A stretch of DNA of 32,347 bases from assembly GCA_020721815.1 (NCBI GenBank), contig DYMA01000008.1, positions 1 through 32,347 on the forward strand, given 5' to 3'. Shown in pieces: positions 1 through 8,971 of this stretch. Position 1 is the first letter of the stretch, and each line of letters begins with the position of its first letter. The notes below the pieces were generated by a model. That model was not told where the DNA came from. It did not search any database and was given only the letters and a program-made list of their open reading frames with translations. This stretch comes from Sulfurovum sp. Lineage in GTDB: Bacteria > Campylobacterota > Campylobacteria > Campylobacterales > Sulfurovaceae. Made by a program: the position numbers and the translations under genes.

Positions 1-897
1 TAATTTTCTATTAAGAGTATCCCAATCCAATGAAAATAAGTTTTTATCATTATCTTTTATATTAAAATTTGTTCTTTCATCATTTACTGTTCTATCAAAA
101 AAAGTAGAAGTAACAAAAAAAAGCAATCCTTTATCCCTAGAAGTTCTAAAATTTACATCGAGTCCATCTTGTTTTACACTTCTTTTATCTGCACAATAAA
201 AACCTTTAATAGACGAGCCTTTTTGTTTATAAGATACTTTAAAGGTCTCTTCCATATCTCTAACTTTTATCGTAAACTCTTCATCAATGAAATTTGAGCC
301 ATGTTCTTTTGCTTCAATACTTTCTTTTAAAACATCATCAATATACAATTTAATCAAAACATTTTTATTTTCATCTACCATAAATTTGAATATTGATAAA
401 AAATGATTAATTATCTCTTTTGCTTCAACACTTAAATCTGATGATACTTCTCTATTTTCAATATTTATATATTTTAATTTTGTTTTTTTAACTAAAGTTT
501 CATTTTCTATTACTATTGGCTTTATCTCTTCTGTTTCCAAATTAAAATTGAATTTTATATTTTTATTATTGTTATGGCTTTCAAACTCTACTTTTTCACA
601 AATAGTTAGATAAGTAAACCTTCCTACACCTTTGCATCCTAAAGCTAATTTGTATTCACTCATATAATGATTGAATGAATCTATATTTTTATCTGTAAAA
701 CCATCTCCATTATCAACTATTGATACATTTTTAACTTTTCTAGTATCTCCAAATAAATTGGTGTCTATGGTATAAAAATAAATCTCAATTTCTGTTGCAT
801 TTGCTTGAATACTATTTGCTATAGCTTCATTAAGAACACTCAATAGCTTTAGATTTGTCGGTAATTTTTTTACGATTTGTTTAGTTGTTACTTTCAT
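1..897 (-). CDS. GHKL (HSP90/MutL-type) ATPase-domain protein, truncated by the left window edge
   Basis: Manual translation of the reverse strand is open from ATG at 897 to base 1 (299 codons): MKVTTKQIVKKLPTNLKLLSVLNEAIANSIQANATEIEIY...VSIVDNGDGF...LALGCKGVGRFTYL. N-box (NEAIANSIQANA), G1 (DNGDGF) and G2 (GCKGVGRF) motifs are present. Not in the ORF track, probably because it runs off the window. Confidence 0.88.
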   Translation of the reverse strand, partial: MKVTTKQIVKKLPTNLKLLSVLNEAIANSIQANATEIEIYFYTIDTNLFGDTRKVKNVSIVDNGDGFTDKNIDSFNHYMSEYKLALGCKGVGRFTYLTICEKVEFESHNNNKNIKFNFNLETEEIKPIVIENETLVKKTKLKYINIENREVSSDLSVEAKEIINHFLSIFKFMVDENKNVLIKLYIDDVLKESIEAKEHGSNFIDEEFTIKVRDMEETFKVSYKQKGSSIKGFYCADKRSVKQDGLDVNFRTSRDKGLLFFVTSTFFDRTVNDERTNFNIKDNDKNLFSLDWDTLNRKL

Positions 898-904
898 TGA
901 ATAT

Positions 905-1045
905 CTATTTCTTAATTTTTTTAGAATTTAAATTTGGTTGAAACACTCTTACTGATTCACCGTCACGCTTTTGGCTAGGTTGTGGCACCTTTAAATCCTC
1001 TTCCACTTTGGTGCGTAAAAAATCTTTGCTCTCGTTCATTACCAT
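905..1045 (-). CDS. Small hypothetical protein (46 aa) directly upstream of the GHKL ATPase gene
   Basis: Translation MVMNESKDFLRTKVEEDLKVPQPSQKRDGESVRVFQPNLNSKKIKK*. AAAGG lies upstream of the ATG and there is a 7-nt gap to the next ATG. Below the ORF-track length cutoff. Confidence 0.45.
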   Translation of the reverse strand: MVMNESKDFLRTKVEEDLKVPQPSQKRDGESVRVFQPNLNSKKIKK

Positions 1046-1138
1046 TTAACCTTTTGATTTTGTCAGTGCGTATTTTATCCAATTAGTGCTTATAGAGCCT
1101 CTTTTAATACCTCTATTGTAATCCCTTGTTTTGATACT

Positions 1139-2265
1139 CTAAAAATGATAATTCACAAAAACTCTCATATTTGTAAACGACTCATCCTTGAAGCTTTTCT
1201 CTTCTATGTCGCTGTAGATGAGTTGAAGATTTAAGTTTGCGTTGTAGCTGTACTCAAGTGTAATATCACGTTCGTTGATAGATTGTAGAGTTTGGCGTTC
1301 TACATTGAGGTGAGCAATCCCCAATGTTAGATTCTCTATTCCCACTACACCCAAATCAAATGAAGCACCAACTAACAAAGCGTTAGCATTATCCCCGCCA
1401 TTGGCAACGGTAATATGCTCCGAACTCGTAAAAAAGGGCCCTCCGCCAAAAAAGTTATCGGCAGCTTTTCCATCCACTTCATTGTAGGCAAGTGTTGTTG
1501 TCACTCCAAAGGGTTCATAGGTGGCTTCAAGGGATACCCCGTAGATGGTTGAACGCTCCCCATTTTCGTAATCTTGAACGCTGTATTGTCCCGATAAAGT
1601 TGAATTGATAGCTCCCAATTGCAGATAATAATTGGCTTCAAAATATCCCAGTTTGGCTTGGTTGGGAATAGTGTAAACCCACGCTTTAAGTTGCGTATTT
1701 TCAACTCCTCCGTAAGTACCACCCACTATCCAAACACCGCTATCCCCATTCATTTTGCCAAAACTTTGGGGCGTGTGGCTATCTACTCCGCTCCATTTAT
1801 CAAGATAAGCAACAACTATCTTATTGCGTTTGGGTCTATTTTTATAGGTGAGTATCACGCCCTCAAAGGTGTATTGGGAATCATTCCTATATCATCGGCA
1901 TTGGCAAAGGGGCTATCAAAGGCTTGACGACCGATTACTACCTTTGTTAGCCCAAATTTTAGACGCAAATAGGCTTCACCCAAAATGGCATAGGAGTTGT
2001 TTTGATTATCATAAAAAGGCACACCAATATTTTCTTGGTTTTTAAGTGCATAGGTAGCATAGAGTGAAGCCCCCAATGCAAAGTAACCCTTTTGTTTTAG
2101 CTCAATATTAAGTTTGCCTCCCATTGCTTTATCGTGCTTATCCATCACGCCATCTTCAAGACTTTGATATCCTAGACGCAAATAGCCATCATGGCTCAAC
2201 TCCATTGCATTAATATCAATACTCATTGTCAATAATAATCCAAAAAAAATAGTTCGTTTCTTCAT
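1139..2265 (-). pseudogene. OprD-like outer membrane porin, frameshifted into two ORFs (1855..2265 and 1139..1858)
   Basis: N-terminal ORF has a signal peptide and porin-like beta strands ending ...ADDIGMIPNTPLRA*. The second frame continues TFEGVILTYKNRPKRNKIVVAYLDKWSGVDS... and ends in an aromatic C-terminus (VNYHF*). The frames join at a GTGT (1869-1872). Confidence 0.8.
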
Positions 2266-2319
2266 TGTAATCCTTATCGGTTAATTTAAATAAAAATATA
2301 TAGGCGAAAGTTTGGCAAA

Positions 2320-2346
2320 TTCAAACGACCCATAGAGTCGCTTGAA
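2320..2346 (-). terminator. Hairpin between feoA and the porin gene (terminator or attenuator)
   Basis: Minus-strand RNA UUCAAGCGAC-ucuaugg-GUCGUUUGAA: 10-bp stem with one G-U pair and a 7-nt loop. No strong U-tract follows. Confidence 0.4.
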
Positions 2347-2391
2347 AGCAAAATCACATTGTTGTAGTCTCTTTGTTAATTTTTCTCAATC

Positions 2392-2610
2392 TCAATCAAT
2401 CTCAATCAATCTCATTTCAGTTTGTCGCAATCCCACAAGGGTATCATCGACAAGAAGCTCTACGTTTTGTTTGCCTATAGCAAAGCCTCGTACTTCAATA
2501 TCAGCTCCTCTAGTGAGTCCTAAGGATTGAAGTCGTAGCTTCAAATCTTTTTGGGCGTGAATATCCACCACTTTGGCTTTTTCGCCAATATTCATATCTA
2601 CAATGCTCAT
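2392..2610 (-). CDS. feoA: FeoA-family ferrous iron transport protein
   Basis: 72 aa, MSIVDMNIGEKAKVVDI...LKLRLQSLGLTRGADIEVRGFAIGKQNVELLVDDTLVGLRQTEMRLIEID; FeoA SH3-like pattern; in the same cluster as feoB. Confidence 0.88.
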   Translation of the reverse strand: MSIVDMNIGEKAKVVDIHAQKDLKLRLQSLGLTRGADIEVRGFAIGKQNVELLVDDTLVGLRQTEMRLIEID

Positions 2611-2891
2611 TTGTTATTCACCTCTTTTGGTTTGTTTTGATTAAAAATTGAGACTATCTCAATGGATTGTGTCTCCGTTTTGATACGATAGACAATCGTA
2701 TAGCCTTTAAAAATCATATCACGAATCTCTTTGTTATTAAAATAGATTGATTGACGATATTGGTAGGGAAAATCTACCATATTATCAAGCTGAATGCGAA
2801 ATTTCTTACTTGCTCCAATCTTGTCTTTGGCAATAGTTTCTAAAATATGCAAAAGTTCATCTTGATACTGTTGAGTTTTTTGAATATTCAT
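2607..2891 (-). CDS. RelE/ParE-family toxin
   Basis: 94 aa with ...YRQSIYFNNKEIRDMIFKGYTIVYRIKTETQSIEIVSIFNQNK, typical of the ParE/RelE C-terminal half. Paired with a short upstream ORF. Confidence 0.75.
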   Translation of the reverse strand: MNIQKTQQYQDELLHILETIAKDKIGASKKFRIQLDNMVDFPYQYRQSIYFNNKEIRDMIFKGYTIVYRIKTETQSIEIVSIFNQNKPKEVNNK

Positions 2892-3132
2892 CTTCTAATC
2901 TTTCAAAAAGTGCATCAATTTGTTTTTGAGACTCTTGATCGGAATAGATTTTCATCTTTCCACTATCTATAGCTTCCAATGTTTTTTGAAGTTGCTCTTG
3001 ACGTTGATAAAAATAGGGATCTTGCACCCAATCAGGATTTTTTTGAAGTTTGATTTTATCTTTATAGCCTTCGATAATCCTCAAAAAATCTTGCATAAAA
3101 CTCTCTTCTACATTAATAATAAGGGTTTGCAT
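2857..3132 (-). CDS. Putative antitoxin partner of the ParE-like toxin
   Basis: 91 aa, overlaps the toxin ORF and lies immediately upstream of it; small charged protein. Confidence 0.6.
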   Translation of the reverse strand: MQTLIINVEESFMQDFLRIIEGYKDKIKLQKNPDWVQDPYFYQRQEQLQKTLEAIDSGKMKIYSDQESQKQIDALFERLEDEYSKNSTVSR

Positions 3133-3181
3133 TATTTTTCCTTTTTTATTTAATTTAACGTCAAAACGAACACATTCGTTT

Positions 3182-5296
3182 TTACGCCATGATTACCAAA
3201 ACTCTGTAGGTTATAAAACTCAATACCCACGCACTACCCGTTGTAAATACAAAAAGATAGCCCAAATATTTCCAACTTCCCGCTTCTCGTACAAATACCA
3301 TTGAAGCGGCCAAACAAGGGAGGTAAATCATAACAAAAACGATAAACGCCATAGCAGCAGGAAAGCTTATGTTTTGACGTAGCTGTTCTTGCAAATTGCT
3401 ACTTGTCTCATCACTCTCTCCTATTGCATAGAGTATTCCCAGTGTCGAAACCACCATCTCTTTGGCAGCTAGTCCCGTTTCCAAAGCAACCGCCATCTTC
3501 CAATCCATGCCCAAAGGCACAACCAAAGGCTCGGTAAATTTGCCGATAATGCCCAAATAGCTATTTTCAAGCAGTTTCATTTGCAACTCATTAGCCAAAG
3601 CCACCTTTGTCTCTTCCGCTGTTGCGTTTTCAATTTTTGTGTTGTAACTTGCTTCAAGCACCCTGTTTTTGGGATAGTTGCTCGCAAACCAAATCACAAT
3701 CGAAGCCAACAAAATAAACGTTCCTGCCTTTTTGAGATAGGAGAGTGCTTGTATGTAAACCGTATGCCAGATTAGCTTGAGTGAGGGCAAACGATACTTT
3801 GGCATCTCCATAACAAAGGGTTCATCCTCGCCTTTAAATACCAAAAGATGCAGCACTTTAGCCCCGATTAGCCCCAATAACGCCCCAGCAATATAGATGA
3901 GAAACAACACATTACCCGCACTGCTTGGGGCAAAAAAGGCAGAGACAAACAAGACATAAATAGGCAATCTCGCCCCACAACTCATAAAGCCAATGATAAA
4001 AAGTGTAAGCAATCTATCCCGTTCGTTTTTGAGTGTGCGTGCTGCCATGTAGGCGGGTACAGAGCATCCAAAGCCTGTCACAAGTGGGATAAAGCTCTTG
4101 CCGTGGAGTCCAAATTTGTGAAAAAATCCATCAAGCAAAAACGCCACACGGCTCATATAGCCCGTCGTTTCAAGCAGTGCAATACCGATAAAAAGGATAA
4201 TAATATTGGGCAAAAAAAGCACCACCGCTCCCACACCTGCAATCATTCCATCGGCTACCAATTGCCCCAAATTGCCCTCACCCAGTATAAATTTGGCTTG
4301 TTCTCCCAAATAGGCAAAAAAGGCATCAATATACTCCATAGGAATAGCCCCTAGCTCAAAGGTAAGCTGAAACAAAGCCCACATAAAAAAGAGAAAGATA
4401 GGAATCCCTACAATCTTGTCAATCAAAATATTATCAATTTTTTGCGTGAGATTGGCTGCTCGCATACTTTTGGTACTCATTACCTCCATTTTGACACCTT
4501 TGGCAAAGGCAAAATACTCATCGCTAAAGATTTGGGTTATATCTTGGGTGTCGGTATGAAGATAGATGTGCGTTTTGGCTTCACGGATAATCGGGGCTAT
4601 CTCCATCCAAATAGGCTTATCGTGGATAAGGGCATAGGCCTCTTTGTCTTCTTGCAACAACTTAATACTCATTTGACGATAGCTATAAGGTGAGACAAAT
4701 TTTTTGGCTTTGAGAAAAAAGTTAAGCTTTGCAATCTCTTCTTCCATAAAATCACTATAGACAACTTTGGAGGGAGTGTTTGGGCTATTGTGGGCTTTGA
4801 TAATAGCGCTTTTAAGCTCCTCTATCCCTATCTTTTTGTTGGCACTGGTTTTGATGCACGGTACACCCAAAATAGTGGAGAGTTGTTTGTGGTCTATCTC
4901 AATCCCCTCTTTGTTGGCTTCATCTATCATATTGAGGGCTACGACGACTTTTTTGCCCATCTCAAGGAGTTGCGTCGTAAAGGTGAGATTGCGTTGGAGA
5001 TGGGTAGAATCGACTACATTAACTATCACGTCATACTCATCGCTCAACAAAAAGCTTCGAGTGACTTTCTCTTCTATTGTATAATCCGTAAGCGAATAGG
5101 CTCCTGGTAAATCAATAATATCAACGCTGTAATCTTGACAACTCACCTCATCGCAAAATCTAAAATTGATTTGTGTCTTTTCTACCGTGACCCCCGAAAA
5201 GTTGCCTACTTTGAGTTTGGCATTGGAGATGGCATTAATGAGTGAACTTTTGCCCACATTGGGCTGACCTGCAAGAGCTACCTTGATTGTGTTCAT
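3182..5296 (-). CDS. feoB: Ferrous iron transporter B
   Basis: 704 aa with N-terminal G domain (ALAGQPNVGKSSLINAI, DLPGAYSLT, NMID) and Gate-type membrane domains (GFGCSVPAYMAARTL). Confidence 0.97.
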   Translation of the reverse strand: MNTIKVALAGQPNVGKSSLINAISNAKLKVGNFSGVTVEKTQINFRFCDEVSCQDYSVDIIDLPGAYSLTDYTIEEKVTRSFLLSDEYDVIVNVVDSTHLQRNLTFTTQLLEMGKKVVVALNMIDEANKEGIEIDHKQLSTILGVPCIKTSANKKIGIEELKSAIIKAHNSPNTPSKVVYSDFMEEEIAKLNFFLKAKKFVSPYSYRQMSIKLLQEDKEAYALIHDKPIWMEIAPIIREAKTHIYLHTDTQDITQIFSDEYFAFAKGVKMEVMSTKSMRAANLTQKIDNILIDKIVGIPIFLFFMWALFQLTFELGAIPMEYIDAFFAYLGEQAKFILGEGNLGQLVADGMIAGVGAVVLFLPNIIILFIGIALLETTGYMSRVAFLLDGFFHKFGLHGKSFIPLVTGFGCSVPAYMAARTLKNERDRLLTLFIIGFMSCGARLPIYVLFVSAFFAPSSAGNVLFLIYIAGALLGLIGAKVLHLLVFKGEDEPFVMEMPKYRLPSLKLIWHTVYIQALSYLKKAGTFILLASIVIWFASNYPKNRVLEASYNTKIENATAEETKVALANELQMKLLENSYLGIIGKFTEPLVVPLGMDWKMAVALETGLAAKEMVVSTLGILYAIGESDETSSNLQEQLRQNISFPAAMAFIVFVMIYLPCLAASMVFVREAGSWKYLGYLFVFTTGSAWVLSFITYRVLVIMA

Positions 5297-5321
5297 GCTC
5301 TTTTCCTTCTTTTATTTCAAT

Positions 5322-5340
5322 AATGATAACAGTTATCATT
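5322..5340. promoter_or_regulatory. Candidate Fur box upstream of feoB
   Basis: Perfect 9-1-9 inverted repeat AATGATAAC-a-GTTATCATT, resembling the Fur consensus, 26 nt upstream of the feoB start. Confidence 0.75.
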
Positions 5341-5451
5341 TTTTGAATACTACGCTTTTTTTGGTGAAAGTTTGCTTAAAATTGCTGTTTTTAAATCAAA
5401 TGCAGGATTTTTTGTGTGATAGATTGCAGTATGCGTTAAACGCACACTTAT

Positions 5452-5949
5452 CTATTTGAAGTTTCCAAATACCAATGGAGCTTTGAGATCAAGTTGTTTG
5501 AGCGTCGAAATAACGCTCTGAAGATCATCGATGCTTTTGCCGCTCACACGCACCTCGTCGCCTTGAATGCTGGGTGTGACTTTGAGTTTGAGATCTTTGA
5601 TAGCTTTGACAATCTGTTTGGCTTCATCTTTTTCGATACTATCGACGATTTTGTAAAGCACTTTGAGGTTGCCACCGCTTACGCCCTCGCTTTTAATCTC
5701 TTCGAGCGATTTTCCTGCAATATTGCGTTTGATGAGTTTGGATATCAAAATATCTTTGAGTGCGTCAATCTTTTGTTCACTTGAAGTGGTGAGATTAAGC
5801 GTTTTTGCCTTTTCGTTGAGTTCAATTTCGGCTTTGATACCTTTGAAATCAAAACGGGTGGCGAGTTCTTTTTGTGCCATAATGACAGCGTTTTTCATCT
5901 CTTGCATATCAAGTTTGGCGGATATATCAAAATAGTGTTCTTTTGCCAT
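5452..5949 (-). CDS. yajQ: YajQ family nucleotide-binding protein
   Basis: 165 aa, MAKEHYFDISAKLDMQEMKNAVIMAQKELATRFDFKG... characteristic of YajQ/DUF520. Confidence 0.93.
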   Translation of the reverse strand: MAKEHYFDISAKLDMQEMKNAVIMAQKELATRFDFKGIKAEIELNEKAKTLNLTTSSEQKIDALKDILISKLIKRNIAGKSLEEIKSEGVSGGNLKVLYKIVDSIEKDEAKQIVKAIKDLKLKVTPSIQGDEVRVSGKSIDDLQSVISTLKQLDLKAPLVFGNFK

Positions 5950-5962
5950 GGAGTCTCCTTTG

Positions 5963-6820
5963 TTAGATGGGTAAGAGTATATCGACTAAGATAAATGCAA
6001 AAAAAACAAAACCCAAATAGCCATTTACGGTAAAAAAGGCTTTGTCGATTTTGGTAAAATCTTTTTGCACCAAATAGTGTTCGTAGCCTAGCATAGCGAT
6101 ACTAAAGCCAATAGCCACCATAGCAAAAGCTCCCAAATGAGCCTCGCAGACAAAAAGTGACCAAAAAGTAATCGTTAGCACATGAAAGCCTTGGGCTAAC
6201 CACAGAGTATAGGTAGCCCCTAGCTTGGAGGGTATGGAGTGAAGATGGTGTTCTCTATCAAACTCCATATCTTGAAGCGAATAGAGCAAATCAAACCCCG
6301 CTACCCAAAACATCACGCCAATGGCTAGATAAATCGACCAAAGCGTAATGGAGTTGCTCACCGCTACCGCCCCTGCAATAGGAGCAAGACCCAAACTCAC
6401 ACCCAGCACCAAATGTGCCAAAGCCGAGAAGCGTTTGAAGAGCGAATAGAGTCCTAGAATTATCAAAATAGGCAACGAAAGCTTAAACGCCAAATCATTA
6501 ATAAGATAGGCAACACCAACAAACACCAACGCATTAATGACAATAAAACCCAACATCTCACGAGGAGTTACCCGTCCATCGACTGAGGGGCGATTGGCAG
6601 TGCGGGGATTGAGCGCATCAATGTCACGATCAAGGTAGCGATTGACTCCCATAGCGAAGTTTCTAGCACTTAGGGCAGCTAAGAGTCCCAAAAGCAAAAG
6701 CCTCCATCCAAACCATCCATTGGAGGCTACAACCATCGCCACAAAGATGAAAGGCAACGAAAACACAGAGTGTTTAAACATGACCAATTCATTGAATGTG
6801 CGAAGATATTTGAGCATCAA
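5963..6820 (-). CDS. mqnP: UbiA-family prenyltransferase (probable MqnP)
   Basis: 285 aa membrane protein with NRYLDRDIDALNPRTANRPSVDGRVT and DLLYSLQDMEFDREHHLHSIPSKLG (both Asp-rich UbiA motifs). Confidence 0.88.
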   Translation of the reverse strand: MMLKYLRTFNELVMFKHSVFSLPFIFVAMVVASNGWFGWRLLLLGLLAALSARNFAMGVNRYLDRDIDALNPRTANRPSVDGRVTPREMLGFIVINALVFVGVAYLINDLAFKLSLPILIILGLYSLFKRFSALAHLVLGVSLGLAPIAGAVAVSNSITLWSIYLAIGVMFWVAGFDLLYSLQDMEFDREHHLHSIPSKLGATYTLWLAQGFHVLTITFWSLFVCEAHLGAFAMVAIGFSIAMLGYEHYLVQKDFTKIDKAFFTVNGYLGFVFFAFILVDILLPI

Positions 6821-6826
6821 AAGAGC

Positions 6827-7387
6827 CTAAGGATGAGGGATTTTGAGTTTGCTATTGAGACTCAACGCAATCAAAACCACAAAAAAAGCGACAAGGTAGC
6901 TACTCGTAATAATCCCATAGGCAAAAAGCAGATACAAAATCCACAACAAAATCGCCCCTAGCGGTGTAGGAACGCCCTCGAAATATTTGGAGACTTTGCC
7001 CACTTGAACTTTGAGATTAAAAGCTACTAAGCGTCTAAGACCGCTAATAATATAGAAGATAAATACCAATCCAATCAAAAGCTCTTGGGTTGTATCGGTT
7101 TGGTTGAGCGTGATGGCATAAAAGACCAAAAAGGAGGGCATAATGACAAACGAGACAAAATCGGCAAAACTATCAAGCTGTATCCCAAATTCGGTAGAGA
7201 GGTTGAATTTTCGTGCTACTTTTCCATCGGCTATATCAAAAGCTCCCGCAATCCATGCAAAAACAATAGCCGTAAAAAAATCTCCCTTGACAGTGAAATA
7301 GATAGCGATTACCCCACAAGCGATATTGCCAAAGGTAATTAAATTAGCAGCATTAAAATGGCTGTTTTTATCCATCAAAAACATCAA
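6827..7387 (-). CDS. pssA: CDP-alcohol phosphatidyltransferase (probable phosphatidylserine synthase)
   Basis: CDP-alcohol phosphotransferase motif DIADGKVARKFNLSTEFGIQLDSFADFVSF. Confidence 0.85.
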   Translation of the reverse strand: MMFLMDKNSHFNAANLITFGNIACGVIAIYFTVKGDFFTAIVFAWIAGAFDIADGKVARKFNLSTEFGIQLDSFADFVSFVIMPSFLVFYAITLNQTDTTQELLIGLVFIFYIISGLRRLVAFNLKVQVGKVSKYFEGVPTPLGAILLWILYLLFAYGIITSSYLVAFFVVLIALSLNSKLKIPHP

Positions 7388-7450
7388 TACAATCCTTACT
7401 TTAAAACAGTAATTTTATCTTATTTGAAATTAGGTACGGTTTAAGCGTGA

Positions 7451-8962
7451 CTATATCACCCCATCCATGGGCGGAATAGTTGAGGCATCAATGATTTTGA
7501 TTTCAAACTTTTTGGGTTGGGCGATATTGTAGATGGAGTTTTTGGATAGATAGAGTGATCGATTGGAGGAGATAGTGAGTGTGTTGTGTTGATACTCCAA
7601 ATCAATAATCGCATCTTTGGCATCTTCATAGAGGGCAATACTAAGGGCGTAGCAAAAATTGAGTACTTTAAAACTGCTCTTTTTGGGCAACAAATCCCTA
7701 TAGTAGCGGTAGTGAGTCGATTTTTTAACATCTTTGCCTTGCATAAGCAACAACATGGAGATAAGCACAATGGATTTGTGGCGGTATTGGTAGCTCAACT
7801 CTTGCGAAGCGATATAGAAAGCATGCTCGTTGGCGTGATAGATGGTAAGCGATTTGCCGATATTGGAGAGCTTAATAGCACTGGCTAACTCCATGGAGTA
7901 GTCTCTATCTTCATCCATCTTAAGGTTGTATCGCAATAAATTATAAAGCTTCAAAGCACTACCGATTGCATTGTCGTAACGTTTTAAGGTTTTGTCAAAG
8001 CGATCTTGCATGGAGATGATGCTAGGATTGATAGAGGCAGGGAAGCGGTAGTTGTAATTTTGGAGCAATTTGGATAAAAAAATCCCTTCACGCACCCCTA
8101 CACCGCTTGTAATCACCTCTTTTGCCTTGATTGCTTCGAGAATGGAGACAAAAATAAGTGTACCCTCACGAATAGTATCAAAGCGATCCTCCTTGAGATA
8201 GAGCCTTGCTAATCCCTCTAAATCACTGCGAATGATGGTATCAAAGTAGCTTGATTGCTCTTGAAGGGCATAACTAAAGGCGTGAAGTTTTTTAAGTGGG
8301 TAGGACTTTTTTGTCATAATGGCTTTGCTTAAGGCTCGAATAGTGCCACCCATCCCAATAGCGCTTTGATGGTGAAAATGTTCGGGAATACGTGCTATCT
8401 CTTGGTCGATAAAGTTTTGCATCTCCTCTAAGCTTTTGCCTTTGTCACGAAAAAGCTCTTTGAGACGAACACCGCCCAAATTAAGCGAGATAGTATCGAC
8501 TACCTTGCCCATCTTCATCAAAGACATATCAGCCGAACCCCCACCAATATCAATAGTAATACCGCTTTGAATAGGCAAAAGGTTAAGCGCTGCAATGGAG
8601 CCGTAAAATGCCTCTTTGCCGCCATCAATGACATCAATCTCAATGCCTATATTTGCTTTGATCCAATCAATAAACTCTTTTGCATTGGGAGCATCACGCA
8701 GTGCAGAGGTTGCTACACAATAAATATGCCCCACATCGTATTCACGAATCGTTTGCATAAAGCTATCAAGTGCTTGATAGGCACGGGTAATGCCAATGGC
8801 TTGAAGCCTCCCGCTATTTTGATAGGCTCCCTCACCAATGCGTACACGACTTTTTTGTTCGCATATAATATGAAAGCCAAATTTACTGCTGCGTTCAAAA
8901 ATCACCAAACGCGCGGAATTGGAACCAATGTCAATAACGGCCGTGTGTTTTTCCAGCTCCAT
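7451..8962 (-). CDS. Ppx/GppA family exopolyphosphatase/guanosine pentaphosphatase
   Basis: 503 aa; AVIDIGSNSARLVIFE, TIDIGGGSADMSLM and GMGGTIRALSKA motifs of the ASKHA/Ppx fold. Confidence 0.92.
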   Translation of the reverse strand: MELEKHTAVIDIGSNSARLVIFERSSKFGFHIICEQKSRVRIGEGAYQNSGRLQAIGITRAYQALDSFMQTIREYDVGHIYCVATSALRDAPNAKEFIDWIKANIGIEIDVIDGGKEAFYGSIAALNLLPIQSGITIDIGGGSADMSLMKMGKVVDTISLNLGGVRLKELFRDKGKSLEEMQNFIDQEIARIPEHFHHQSAIGMGGTIRALSKAIMTKKSYPLKKLHAFSYALQEQSSYFDTIIRSDLEGLARLYLKEDRFDTIREGTLIFVSILEAIKAKEVITSGVGVREGIFLSKLLQNYNYRFPASINPSIISMQDRFDKTLKRYDNAIGSALKLYNLLRYNLKMDEDRDYSMELASAIKLSNIGKSLTIYHANEHAFYIASQELSYQYRHKSIVLISMLLLMQGKDVKKSTHYRYYRDLLPKKSSFKVLNFCYALSIALYEDAKDAIIDLEYQHNTLTISSNRSLYLSKNSIYNIAQPKKFEIKIIDASTIPPMDGVI

Positions 8963-8971
8963 AAAGAGACT

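Noticed and set aside
1619-2045. Plus-strand ORFs 1619..1927 and 1848..2045
   Set aside because: Antisense to the porin with no recognisable domain or Shine-Dalgarno; shadow ORFs of the frameshifted porin.
3581-5110. Several plus-strand ORFs (3581..3775, 4103..4354, 4442..4693, 4767..5084, 4790..5110)
   Set aside because: All lie antisense within feoB, with low-plausibility protein composition; typical shadow ORFs.
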